A stretch of DNA of 64,000 nt from Aspidiotus rigidus. Taxonomy: Eukaryota > Arthropoda > Insecta > Hemiptera > Diaspididae. Numbering within the stretch: position 1 is the first letter of the stretch; each line of letters starts with the position of its first letter. A program made the position numbers and the translations under genes. Positions 11,601 to 30,800 of the stretch are shown here, one piece after another. The stretch is taken from positions 7,376,001 to 7,440,000 of the forward strand of contig JAVHKY010000013.1 in the NCBI GenBank assembly GCA_035079385.1. Reading direction: 5' to 3'. The notes below the pieces were generated by a model. That model saw only the letters and a list, made by a program, of their open reading frames with translations. It was not told the DNA's origin and did not search any database.

Positions 11601-14600
11601 TCTATCGCTGGCTGAAAATAAATTACACGTTCATCAAGAATTGGAGGCTAAAGAATCACAAATTAAAACGTTGAAAAAGAAAATCGCCGAACTCAACGAT
11701 GACATGAAGAAATTGAAACACGGTGAGTGCAGGGCTAAGATTTCACTAGATGTCGACGAGCGACAGAAAAAAGTTGAAAATTTTTATCGTTTACAGCGAA
11801 AACTGATAACGAGAAGCCGTCGGAGATGAACGAAACGCGTTCGGATACCAAAAATAGCGATTTAGAAACCTTAAAACGGGAATTGCAACTACTTACAGCA
11901 ACTAGAGTTACCGATCAAAATACCATTGCTGAGAAGGACCGTTTGATTCGCGAATTTAAGACGACCATCGATGCGTCGAATCAAGAACTGTCGAAATTAC
12001 GAAACGAAATGGAATCTTCAGCACTCTTTTCTCGCATCGAAGATTCAGACCTAAAGAACGTGCTCAAACAAACGCAGGCTACTGCTGAACAATTAGAATC
12101 ATCCCTGGCTGAAAAACAGCGGGAATTTGAATCTACAATTCATGAACTAAACGTCGTAAAAGTGCAGCTGGAACAAAAAGTTCAGAAACTGGAACAAGAA
12201 TTATCAGTCGTTAAAACCGAGTTGTTAGAAAAAAACACCCTTTGCGAAAATCTCGACGACAAAACGACCACATTGACGTGTCAATTGACTAGCTGTAAAA
12301 GTGATCTTGCTCGGAAGTTGTCAATCCTGAAAGAGAAACAGGATGAAGTACAACGATTGACGTTAGATTTGACAAATGCCAATGCAAAAATCAAAGAGTT
12401 CGCCAACGAGAAAAGAATATGGACAGAAACCGAGACGCATTTGAAAGCCGATAAGATTGTGTTGGAAGAGCAAATTAAATCGGTTCGTAAGGAGTTGAAT
12501 AGTGCTCAAGTCGAATTGAAAGATGCAAGAAGTGCTATAAATGAACGCGAAAAGAATGCGAACGAAAAGAAGAAATTGGAAAAACTTCTTGCTGAGCGAG
12601 AAAGCGAGTCAGCCCAACTAAAGATCGAACTAGAACACGAAACACTAGTGCGAACAGCGAGCCTAATGGAAGAGATTAATTCCTTGAAAACGAAAGAAGA
12701 TAGCCATTTAAGTGAAATGCGTAAATTGAAAACGGATATTCGTAATTTGCAGGATAAATTAAAAGAAAACGAGACGTTAAAGAAGAAATCGGATGAATTG
12801 AATGAAAACTTGACTATGAAAGTAGAACAGCTGAATGCTGAAATTCACAATAAACAGAAGCTGGAAAACGAGTTGGATAGACTCCGAGAAGATTTAACGA
12901 GCACCAAAAGGGTGAATGAGAGTTTGAACAACGAACTTGATCAGCTTAAACGATCGAGTCAAGAAATTGATGACGTAAAATCAAAATTCGATTCCCTTCA
13001 GCTGGAATTACGAGAAGCAAACGCGTTAAAAGAGTGTGTCCAGAAAGAAAGAGATGAATTGGAGGTTGAGATTGAGAGATTGAAACGTGAATTCAGTGAA
13101 TTGATGAATGAACTGGAAATCACTCGTTCTCCAACCGACACTATAGATTCCGAACAAAATCGCGAGTTGATACAAAAGATGCAATCCGAGCAGCTGAAGT
13201 TATCCCAAGAACGTGAAAAAATCGTGAATCAAGTGACCGAATTAGAGAACCGAAATGAACTTCTTTCAAAACAGATTGAAACTTTGAGAATGGAATTAAT
13301 TGAAGAGAAGAATAAACACGAATCAATTGAAGATGTTAACAGAAACCTCCGAGACGAAATCTCGCAAATCCAGCAACACTTCGAAAATTTTCTGAGCGAT
13401 GTTAAACCTGTATTGGAGAACTGTGCTGAAATGAAGAAACGTTTGGTTCACGTGCAGAGGATTAATGAAAATCTGGTACGTCAAAATACGGCGCAAATTG
13501 ACATTATCACTCAATTAGAGTCTCAGCTGAACCGTTCTAATGAGAAAAATAATTCTTCGAGTGAGGATTTATTTTTCAATCTCAGCGAACGCGTTACCCA
13601 GTTGAAAAAGGAATACGTCCAAATGAAAAGTGCAATAGTCGAGGAGCTGGACTTGTTACGGCGGTACTGTTGCGAATGCAATGTCAAAATAAACAACGGT
13701 CCATTAAAAATTATTCAAGATCATATAACGTATAATTTGGAATTGGAAGATCGTCTGTCTGAGTGCGAGCGAATGAAGACCAGGAAACTCGAGTGCGAAC
13801 ATGAAAATCGTGAGTTGCTCGAAAGAGTTGAACTACTCACTTCGAAATCGTTGAATGTTGAAAATGAAAGTCTGTTAAATAACCTCGAAGAAGAATACAC
13901 GAATAAGATTGAAATGATTGTTACCGATTACGAAAATCAGTTATTAAGAAAGGATAAAGAATACGAAAAACTCCAAAATTCTACCTTAGGTAAAAAATTA
14001 AATTTTCTTTTCTGTCTATTTTATGTATATGAATCTCAATGCCAATGTTGACTCTTTATTGTTAATTGTTTTAGCCAAAGATAAAGCTAGGATAACAGCT
14101 ATGTCGAACGAAACCAAAGAAATAATACAAAATATGGAGGAGGAATTAGCGTTGAAGCAAGATGCATTGGAGAAATTGATAGAAAAACAGCAAGAAGATG
14201 TCGATGTAAGTAATTTTTTAGTTTTGTAGCAAACAATCGAGATGTATGTGTTTAACAAGAGTTTCGACTTTTGTACGCAGAAATTCAATCACGAAATTGT
14301 TGAGATCAAAGAACTGCATGCGAAAGAACTTCGAGAAAGTGATAAACGTTGGAGATCCTGTCTCGATAAGAAAGTTCAAGAAGTTGAAGATAAGTACAAA
14401 GACGAAATCAACGAGCTCACCAAAGAATGGTCGGCTGATCGAAAGGTTTGTGAAAATAGCTTCGAAATTTTCCTTAGTTCGCTTTTTTTAAATATTATTT
14501 GCGGAATGAAATTCAGCTTATTTTGATTCTCATTTCTTTTCGCTGTTATTGGTCGCAGCAAGCAACGTGTATCGATATTTCGCAGCGTAGTGAAGAAAAA

Positions 14601-15596
14601 ATAGAAAGTAATGAACAGGTAAAATAATTTAGACTCCAAATCATCATTTGTGATTGTTTTTAGTTATACTCAAATTTCTGAAATTGTTGCTAAGGCAATT
14701 TGAAAGAAAGAAAATTTTTTGATTTTGTTTTTTTAGACGTTGGAAAAATACGCTTTACGAAATGAGAACGCTGAAGCATTGAAAAAGCAAGTTGAAATTC
14801 TCTCAAATGAGTTACATAAGTGCAAGAAATCGCAGTGGTATGTTACGCCCTCGTATTATAATTTTTCTAATCATTCTGAATTCGCGGCATTGTAAAAATT
14901 AATTTTTGTCTCATGTAGGAAGAATATTGACTTAGATATCTGCAAAAATTCGAATGACTCTGAACTTTCATTGGAAGACTGTACGGAATTGGAGTATCTG
15001 AGGAATATTCTTTACGAATACATGATGGGACATCAACCATTGGTAATTTATTTTACCCTCATTGTTACGTTCAGAAAATTCTTTTAGTACTTGACGTAAT
15101 ATTTAGAAAGTTTTGTTCGTCCTTTCATTTGTTACATGTTTATAAAGGTTTTGGCGAAAGTTTTGGCTGCGGTCGTGAAGTTTGACAATAACCAGACCCA
15201 GCAGGTATTGCAAAGAGAGGAGCAAAAACTTTCACTAGTGAGTATCCTGTTGACAATGTTTTAAATGTTATTTTAGCGGTGGAAAGTGCTCTTATTTCCG
15301 AGATTAAAATGCCTATAAATGCTGATGTAGAATTATTGTTGCATCAGGCGCTAGATTTTATTGGGTTGTCCTTTTGTAATGAGTTCTTAAAAATTTTGTG
15401 CAAGTTGAAATGTGCCTAGTCCTTAGTGACGTACGGTATCTATTGACTTCCGCAAGATATGAATGATTCTTTTACCACATCCAAGTGTCTCAACTTTTTC
15501 AATTCTCATAAAATTTTTCATCGATCCAAACTACTCCAAAGGTTATTTATGTTTGCTTTTCTCCTTTTTCAGCTTGGGCATTTAGGATTGACGTAA
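8639..15596 (+). CDS. GOLGA4: Golgin-245/GOLGA4-like trans-Golgi GRIP-domain golgin, 15 exons
   Basis: Exons: 8639-8725, 8801-8900, 8976-9295, 9373-9528, 9608-9719, 9954-10057, 11518-11722, 11797-13989, 14075-14205, 14281-14445, 14559-14618, 14737-14837, 14919-15042, 15148-15237 and 15573-15596. They sum to 3972 nt (1323 aa). The N-terminus MFKKLKDKIAEEVKQSP is a golgin-245 hallmark, followed by a Ser-rich linker. The block YHKYRGRFSDLQKFCKELQR and the motif DKAIRRIAELKEQ align with GOLGA4. A very long Glu/Lys/Leu coiled coil, mostly in the 2.2-kb exon, leads to a C-terminal GRIP domain (about residues 1267-1312) with EYLRNILYEYMMG and KFDNNQTQQVLQREE. The GRIP domain binds Arl1-GTP on trans-Golgi membranes, and the rod tethers vesicles. 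The last exon is uncertain: reading through the final donor stops at 15264 instead. It is shorter than human GOLGA4, as in other insects. Confidence 0.93.
10058..11517. other. Golgin intron 6 (1.46 kb) with antisense open frames
   Basis: The largest intron of the golgin gene. On the minus strand it holds several protein-like but mutually frame-shifted stretches: about 11320-11120, 11131-10979, 10872-10790 and 10806-10585. No family was recognised. They could be a decayed nested gene or retrocopy, or a real spliced antisense gene; neither can be shown here. Confidence 0.35.
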
Positions 15597-16047
15597 TCAT
15601 AATCTTCGATCCACTCGTCGCATTCGCGCGTGCGGACATATCTTGGTATCGTTAAAGTTATCGACATTCACCTGCGTTCCTATTTCTTCATTGTTTGATA
15701 AAGGCTGTGTTTTCCCTTATGCGTTCCACTTCCTCCCTATCTATTTGTAAATACCATATTATTCTAAAAAAAAACTTGCTTTCATTTTGTTATCATATTA
15801 GTACAATTGTTGTTGTATTCGTAACTAAAAAAGTGCAAATAAATTATTATACTATTCGTTTTGACGATCGGCAATGATTTCATTGATAATGAGTTGATTC
15901 ACATAGAATAGGATAGTTGAACTCCCTAGGATCTGATCGAGGAAACGAACAACGAAGTTGGTAACAAATTTTAAAATATATTCATTCGGTTGGTTTACAA
16001 AAGTATAAAACTTCTGTCATTACAATCGATAACACACATAAATGCAA

Positions 16048-17169
16048 TCATATTATTGGGTGAGGATTTGGATTGGGAGTGGGAATTTTCATAGTATCTT
16101 CCAAAAAGGTAAATTGCGAAACACGTTCTTTTGCCGCAATAAGTTTAAATGTATCAGGTATACCTTTTACTCTCCATATTCCAACTTCATTACCGTCTTC
16201 TGTAAAATGCTTCGAACCATTTGGCAGCAGTTCGCGTAAAGCTTTATTACGTTCTATCTTCTTTTTGTAATACTCTATGCCCCCTTCCATAAACTTAAAA
16301 CCGAACGAAGACACTTTTTCCTCGGCTGCTTTGAAATATATCGTAAACAGAGCATCCTTCGCAAATAGATACAAACAGGTAAAGAAACTTATCTGAATCG
16401 CATAAACTGCCAACGTGAAGGCCAAAGGTCTGGTGCGTAACTTTAGATAAGAATACAATCGGTTACCAGCAGAGTAAGCTCCAACCAGCGATAAAGGCAA
16501 TACTAAAGAATCAAAACTAGAATAATTGCCCTCTACCAGGGCGACATTACACGCGATTATATATTTCTGTGCAAATTCGTCGAGTTTTAAGGATTCTAAC
16601 AAGCGCTTTCCAGCGGGACTTTCCCAATCGATGGTATTGTTTCCAATCTGTGAAATATCGAAAACAGTAAGTCGATAGATCTTCAGAAAATACTTCAAAA
16701 TTGGAGCAAAAACGAAAACGCTACCTCAACACTTTTTTTTATCGACTCATCCGAGAGGCGTTGATAATATTCTGGTGCTCCTACTGAAATGCCTTGCTTT
16801 AAATTACAACTTCCAAGCGAATTTGGATCGAGTTCTTTGTTGATGTACAAAGAAATATACTTCTTATTCCAATCCGTAAACTCAAATTTTTGTAACACAC
16901 TTTCAAATCTGAATTTTAGAACTGTATCCACTGGTATCGGTTCACCTTCATCGCTGTTAATCAACACAGGATATCAAATTGTTATGAATGATTAAGAGGA
17001 TTGTTTTATCAGTCCAGTTAGGAACTTACTCTTTCTTTCCAGTTCTTTCCACCCATTTTTTCATAAAGTACGTATTTTTACCGAAAAAGTACATAAAACT
17101 TCCAATGGAAACCGCAAGTGTACTAATTTCTATATTCTCTTGACGAAGGAGTACGCGTATGAAACCCAT
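16048..17169 (-). CDS. TMEM177: TMEM177-like mitochondrial membrane protein, three exons
   Basis: Exons on the minus strand: 17169-17030, 16953-16725 and 16647-16048. They sum to 969 nt (322 aa), close to the vertebrate length. The diagnostic block is NTIDWESPAGKRLLESLKL, followed by AQKYIIACNVALVE, which aligns with the VDW-SPAG segment of TMEM177. An N-terminal hydrophobic segment (about residues 14-28) and two further membrane segments (LVLPLSLVGAYSAG and the stretch around LAVYAIQISFFTCLYLF) fit a mitochondrial inner-membrane protein. In vertebrates TMEM177 stabilises COX20 during assembly of cytochrome c oxidase subunit 2. The C-terminal half has the conserved GGIEYYKKKIERNKALRELL. The gene is convergent with the golgin, with 451 bp between their stop codons. 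Confidence 0.88.
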
Positions 17170-18717
17170 TTTGTGGTGTCTAAGAGTGATTATTCTAATA
17201 CAAAAGTTTATCCATAAGAAATAAAGGTAATTTTGGCACTCAATCCATAAATTCTAACAATCAATAATATTGGATACTTTCTTCAAAAAAGGTAAAAAGA
17301 TCTCATTAAACTCTCGTGATTAATTTTGGGGTCTGAATCGGCTCGGCTTATCAGTGAAAACCACGGTGAAAAATAGTAAATAAAACAATCATGAAAAGTG
17401 ACCGGCTGCGGCTGCAGGCTGCAAGAAAAGTCTGTGAGAAAGGGGCTAGGCTTTGACTAAGGGCTAGGTTTAGTCTGTGGGGCTAGGACTTGTGGTACTG
17501 TCTCAAGAAAGATTTAGGCATTGACTAAATTTAAATGGAACAATTTAAATTATACATCTTACGATGTGTATAAGTAAAATAGTCAATTTTTCAGTTCAAA
17601 TAATGTATTATTGGCTAGTGAACAATTGAAATCACGATGCTGATCAGCTTTAGGCCTCAATTTAGGCTTCCTTTCTTCTTTACTTTAGTATTAGTTCAGG
17701 GCTGGGCACAGACCGGCGCGGATCACGGATTAAAAATTGGCGATCCGTGATCCGTAGTACTAGTTGACCGATGGGATAATATCGTGCAAACGCAGATAAT
17801 TCAAAATAGTTCCGAGTGCTTTAGAAATGAGATGAAACATGGAGCAGAGATAATCATACAAGCATCTTCGGTACCTCATATCAATAACCTGGTATAGCTA
17901 CAGACTGCAGGATTATTTTTTATATTGTTACAACAATGAAAATCAAGTTGAATGGACAATAGCCTACTGTCAATGCAACCATTTAGAAGGTGTAATAATG
18001 GTAGCTAAATTTAGAGTCTGTAGAAAGCAGCGAACAAAACACCTTTTACATTAGCCGAAAAGAATAAGAGATATTTAAATAAGAAAATCAGCAAATTAAG
18101 AAGAAAAGCCCGTTAGAATTACTTATTAACATAACTGAGAGAAAACAACGATTCAGAGTGGTAAATATCATCTATATTTCAAGATCGAATACTGTTGGAA
18201 TAAATCATCAGCAATACATATTTTTATAGAATGCTAAAAAATATTATACGATGAGTTATTAAAAAGAAATTAGAGATCATCGACATCGGCGATTCATGAT
18301 CTCTTAATTCAAACATCTTTAGCTTCTTCACCATATCAAGCGGGGAGCAGTCTCGTCCCTGTAACCTTCTTCGCAACACGACACACGAATCTCTTATTCA
18401 ACCATCTTTAGCTCCTTTTTCACATTATGCGTTTGGCAGACTTCGCCAACATAACCTTCTACGTAACACGACACGACGTGAAGAATAATTTATAACCTCA
18501 TCGTTCAGTTCGTCGAGGTTTGACTTTTTGCTGCCGTCAGTTTCCTAGGTAATTGACGTACCTTTCATTTATTCCTTAGAAGAAATCGCATTTTCATGAT
18601 ATATTGGGTTATCGAAAATTAAGGTTCGTTGCTGAAGAACTTCTTTCTTCTCAGCTGTAAAACTAGAGTTAAGGAAAAACTAACAGAAAAGATTATACCA
18701 TAATTAGAATTTTTCAA
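17170..18717. other. TMEM177-POLR3A intergenic region with small repeats
   Basis: No gene is seen. At about 17698 a CAGGGCTGGGCACAGACC motif, followed by a short palindrome (GGATCACGGATT/GATCCGTGATCC), looks like one end of a hAT-type element; the partner end was not found. At about 18295-18475 two degenerate copies of a roughly 90-bp unit occur (CATCTTTAGCT...AACCTTCT-CG-AACACGACAC). The rest is AT-rich. Confidence 0.45.
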
Positions 18718-26344
<7,627 letters not shown>

Positions 26345-27871
26345 ATCGTAGCTGTTGATTCACAAATACCGGCGCTTTTCTACAAGTAATGAGGCGAATA
26401 CCAAGCAACGTGCACTCTTACAGCTAGAGGTACATTTTCATTTTTCTCTCTCAACGCACGCTGTTTTCAATATTTTTCAAAAAAGTTGAATTGATAACAG
26501 CAGTGTGCATGTGTGCGTGTTTGTGGTTTTCTTTTAGTTATCAGCAGGTTATCAGTTATCACGAACATGTGACTCGTGGTTGATCCGTAGTTGATCTTAC
26601 GCATCTTTGGCGTTGCGTTGACTTGACATCGAATCGAATGTTATCGAAAGAGTCGCTGCTGATCAGCTGATGGGGACGAAGTTGGGAAAATTGAATGAAA
26701 AAAAAATAATACAAAATTTTCAAATTCAAACCCATGAAAACTTCGAGGTTTTTCTAGTGCACTACAATTGAGTTAGGAATCTTGACGTAGGTAGGCTAGG
26801 TACTTCATTAAGTATTTCAGTAAGAATCAAGGAATAAAAAATTTGAAAATCATTTGTGACCAGATTGAAAATTTCTGCATCTAAAGATATACGTTCTTTG
26901 GTATAATTGAGATTCAAATTTCAAACATCTAACAATTTTGATCGTTAATGATTTTACAATACTGACTAAGCGGTGACCATTCTAAAATTTACAAAATTAC
27001 GAAATTGTTTTTAAATTTACACATTATATGAAGGTAATGATGCAGAAAGTATAGCTATAATTATTTCATATATTTTTTTTTCTTATGAAATGATATTATG
27101 GACTTTTTGCGAAAGCAGGGAGTCTCAGAAATGGCTACTAGAACTCATTATCCAATTGACCGGAGGTACCCTCGGCTTAAATTCGATGTCATCTAACTTG
27201 TCGATTATCGTTGGCCATAGGCTTATAGTGTTGTTTTTCCTAACTGTTTTTACTATGACCCTATTTCTCATCTATTTGTTTTGAAGAATCGGAAGAAGAA
27301 AACGAATACCGGTATATAAGATGCCAGATTTAAATAATAATGTGTACAAAAATTTGACAATATTGCTATCACCGATTCTCAAGACGAGGTTCGAAATTCT
27401 TTTTTACAATTAGGTACCGTGGTACCTACCTATATTTCAAGCTTACGTAGTGCCATAATGAGTAGTACGGTAGTCGAGAGTTGCTGGTTCAGAAGATAAC
27501 GTGCATCAACAGTTGTATGTGAGACCTCGATGTGTACACTCGTAATTCATTAGATACAGATTAGATATACCGGCAATAGTCCGGTAATCATCGTTTTGTC
27601 ATACCTATGACGTACATATTTCTTTTCAAATTGTTGTCAGGTTGTCAACGAAAAAATAATACTCAAACCAAAATAATGAGTACCTAGGTACTTATGTATT
27701 TTCGTTTATCTTTCATACAACTACCTACGAAAAAAAAGTGAGCGGGCCTCGATCGCTCAGATCATCGCTTAAACTGTGATCAAATTTAAACCGGAATCAT
27801 CATTCTTCATTTCATTAATATCGTAGTCTTCGTGTCGTTATATAGTTGCGGAATAGGTTTATTTCATCGCA
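26345..27871. other. Divergent intergenic region, POLR3A to GRHPR copy 1
   Basis: The two genes diverge here, so both promoters should lie in this 1.5-kb stretch. No convincing core promoter motif or exon was found. From about 27695 the sequence is shared with about 35325 onward, marking the left edge of the tandem duplication. Confidence 0.45.
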
Positions 27872-30800
27872 ATGAGTAAACCGAAACTATTTTTAGCACG
27901 TACGCCGTTAAAAGCCCTCAATGTTTCTCAAAAATATTTGGATTCGCTTCGTGATAGGTAAGAAATAATTTTATCGAATCAGGAAATATATGATTTACTA
28001 AGTCGCGAGCGTCTTTGAAAATATGATTTTGGATTCCATAAATAAAGTTCGACTATCGTAACACAAAAAATTTCGCTCAAGATGTAGTTCATTTCCTTCA
28101 AAGTTATCAGTTGTATTGAAATTATGAACAGTCACTGATTATATTTAACCATTACCTATGTAATTAAATGGGCGTCAATGTACCGGTAAGTTCGAAGTTA
28201 GTAGAGAGAAAAACGCAATACAAACGTGAAATTAGCACTATTATAATCATTTTGCGAACAGTTTTGTTTAAATAAGGTCATGACTAGTCATGTCGGTATA
28301 ACGCTTCGAAGTTGAAGTAATTCCGGACGTTCGACTTGAATAGCATGATTATGCTTGATTTTCGGCTGCATTCATGATTTCAATTTAGGTGAATTTTATC
28401 AGTAAGAATGTTTAATGAATTATGATTCAGGGCATTTAGGGTAAGGCGGGTCTATGAAAGCATCGAAAAATTACAAATATTTTGCGAAGGTCTTCCCTTT
28501 TGATTCCATCTTCCAAGGTTGACCCGCTAACAAGAAAATTTATTGATAATAATTTTGAAGACGCTTCGGCTTAAGAAAAATAATGTAGGTATCATTACTA
28601 AATTATGTGTTTTACCACGGGCGTGGTTTTATACACTCTTAAAAAATCCTCATATGAAACCCACACACAGAAATACAGACTAAGGAAAAAATAATACATT
28701 AATGGTAACTAATTTTTTCGACTGAGCTGATATCTTAAAGAGTTTTTGGTATGTTATTGAGCTAAAAATGAAAAAGTCTCAAATAATTTTTAATTAATTT
28801 TTCCGAAAAATCCGGCTATATTTTTTACATCCTTCTGTGATAAGCGGCGTAACCTACACTAGGTCGCGCTAGTTACAAAGGGGTTTTCTTGTTTTATGGA
28901 CCAAAATAATAATTCACAGGGGTGTTCAGCTAAGCCGAAGCCATTAGCCGTTAGCCGAGCAATTTTCATCAAAAATTAGCTAGCCATTAGCTAACTAATG
29001 AAATAATGTTAGCCATTCAAATTGGAATTGCTAATGGCTGATATTTTCTCTTCCCCACACCTCACCCCTCCACATTGAAGTGACCCCCACCCCTACTTTC
29101 AGCCGTTAGCTTTTAGCTCTTAGCCATTAACCAATCTCTTTGGTCCAAAATTAACTAGCTGTTAGCTAGCCAATGAGACTGGGTTAGCCGTTAGCTGATA
29201 GCCAAAGCCAATCAATTTGGAGGGTTAATTTTAGCTAAATTTTCAGCCAGTGTGATTGGCTTAGCTCCCCTGCAAATACATGCGTTAGTTCAAACGCATT
29301 CTCTGAAGTTATTTGACTTTTGATCTAGAACAGCGTGAGAATCAAGGTTGTAGAGAATTCTCGAAAGAACATTTCTTGTAATGAACAATTTTTTCTAAAG
29401 CTCATACTTGAATTGGAAAAAAGAATTTAAAAACCGTTTGGAGATACACAAATTGATTAATAGAATTGAACCATGATCGCACCTTTTTACGCAGGGCTAT
29501 ACCAACACTGGAAACTCTAAGTTACACCACCTATTCAGTGAATTAATAATTAATCTTGAATAAATGGTAAATGGTGGATTCTTGACAGTATAAAGAACTC
29601 CTTTTTTATGTAATGTTTACAGGTTCGATGTCTTTGTCCCAGATTTGAATCTATCGAAACAAGAATTATGCTCCCTCGTTGAGGGTTCTCACGCTATTGT
29701 GGCATACACAATTGATCTTTTGGATGGCGAGCTGGTGGAAGCTGCGGGTAAGCGTAGAAGAAATTCCTGTTTTTCAAATTGATATTTGTCATGCTCCACT
29801 TGGGTACCTATACTTATTTCTGTTTCAGGCGATAATCTTAAAGTACTCAGTATTCCAGCAGCGGGTTACGATAATTTGAAAACGGAATACTTGAAAGAGC
29901 ACGGTATACGAGTTGGTACAGCGGGTAGCGCAATCGCAAATGCTGCAGCAGAAATGGCCTTCACCCTTTTATTGGTCGCCAGCAGGAGATTGTTTCCCGC
30001 GTGTATCAAGTACAAGAGGTATAACGTCTTTGCTGAAAATAACCCTTTTGTTCTTGAGTTGAGATTTTTCCAAATCTCTTTCCTTCACATTTTGGATTTG
30101 CCCAGGAAAACGTATGCGGGGCAGACCGGGAGGAAGCTGAATCAGGTGAAGTGGGAGGTTAGGCCCGATTGCAGGGGTCTGGGGAAACCTCTCTTGTAGG
30201 AACTACGGATACGACAGCAATGGTGATTGTAAACTAAAACGTGACAAGGATCGCTTGAGGATGAGGATGGAAGTGGTGATACAAATAGTACTACTTTCAA
30301 ACATTGTTTCTGCATATCTTTACCGCTACAAAAATGAACATGGTTTCAATGACTTAAATGAGGAATTTGATGGTAATCTTCATTACTACAAAACAATGTC
30401 AATGAAGCTTAAATTAAATAGAAAATATTTTATTAGAAGGTTGGCAGTAGGCTAGCTCCTCAAAAATTCTTCTAAATGTATTAAATTTTCGACAAAGTTT
30501 TATTTTGATGACGATACTACCTCTTATAATGTACAAAGTTACCTATGATATGATACCAAGTCTTCGCAAATTATCCGCCGTTATTATGACTTGAATCGCA
30601 ATGTTATGAAAGCAAACTTTTGCATCGTCAATAGTGTGACTACGTCAATTTTTACCTACGCTGACGGAGAAATGGCCATTTGTATAATTTAAACATTGAA
30701 AACGGAGTGAGCTTCAATTGCATCGACAGCACGATGGTCAATTTTACTATGAACGATATTTTTCGGGGACAATGAAGTAGTGGACATGACTCTTACATTT

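Noticed and set aside
27090..27284. Plus-strand frame with a hydrophobic tail upstream of GRHPR copy 1
   Set aside because: No conserved motif, and no support beyond an ATG and 64 codons.
30100..30460. Short frames after GRHPR copy 1 exon 3
   Set aside because: They read past the exon 3 donor into intron; some words ([14 protein letters not shown]) recall retroelement tails but are too short to call.
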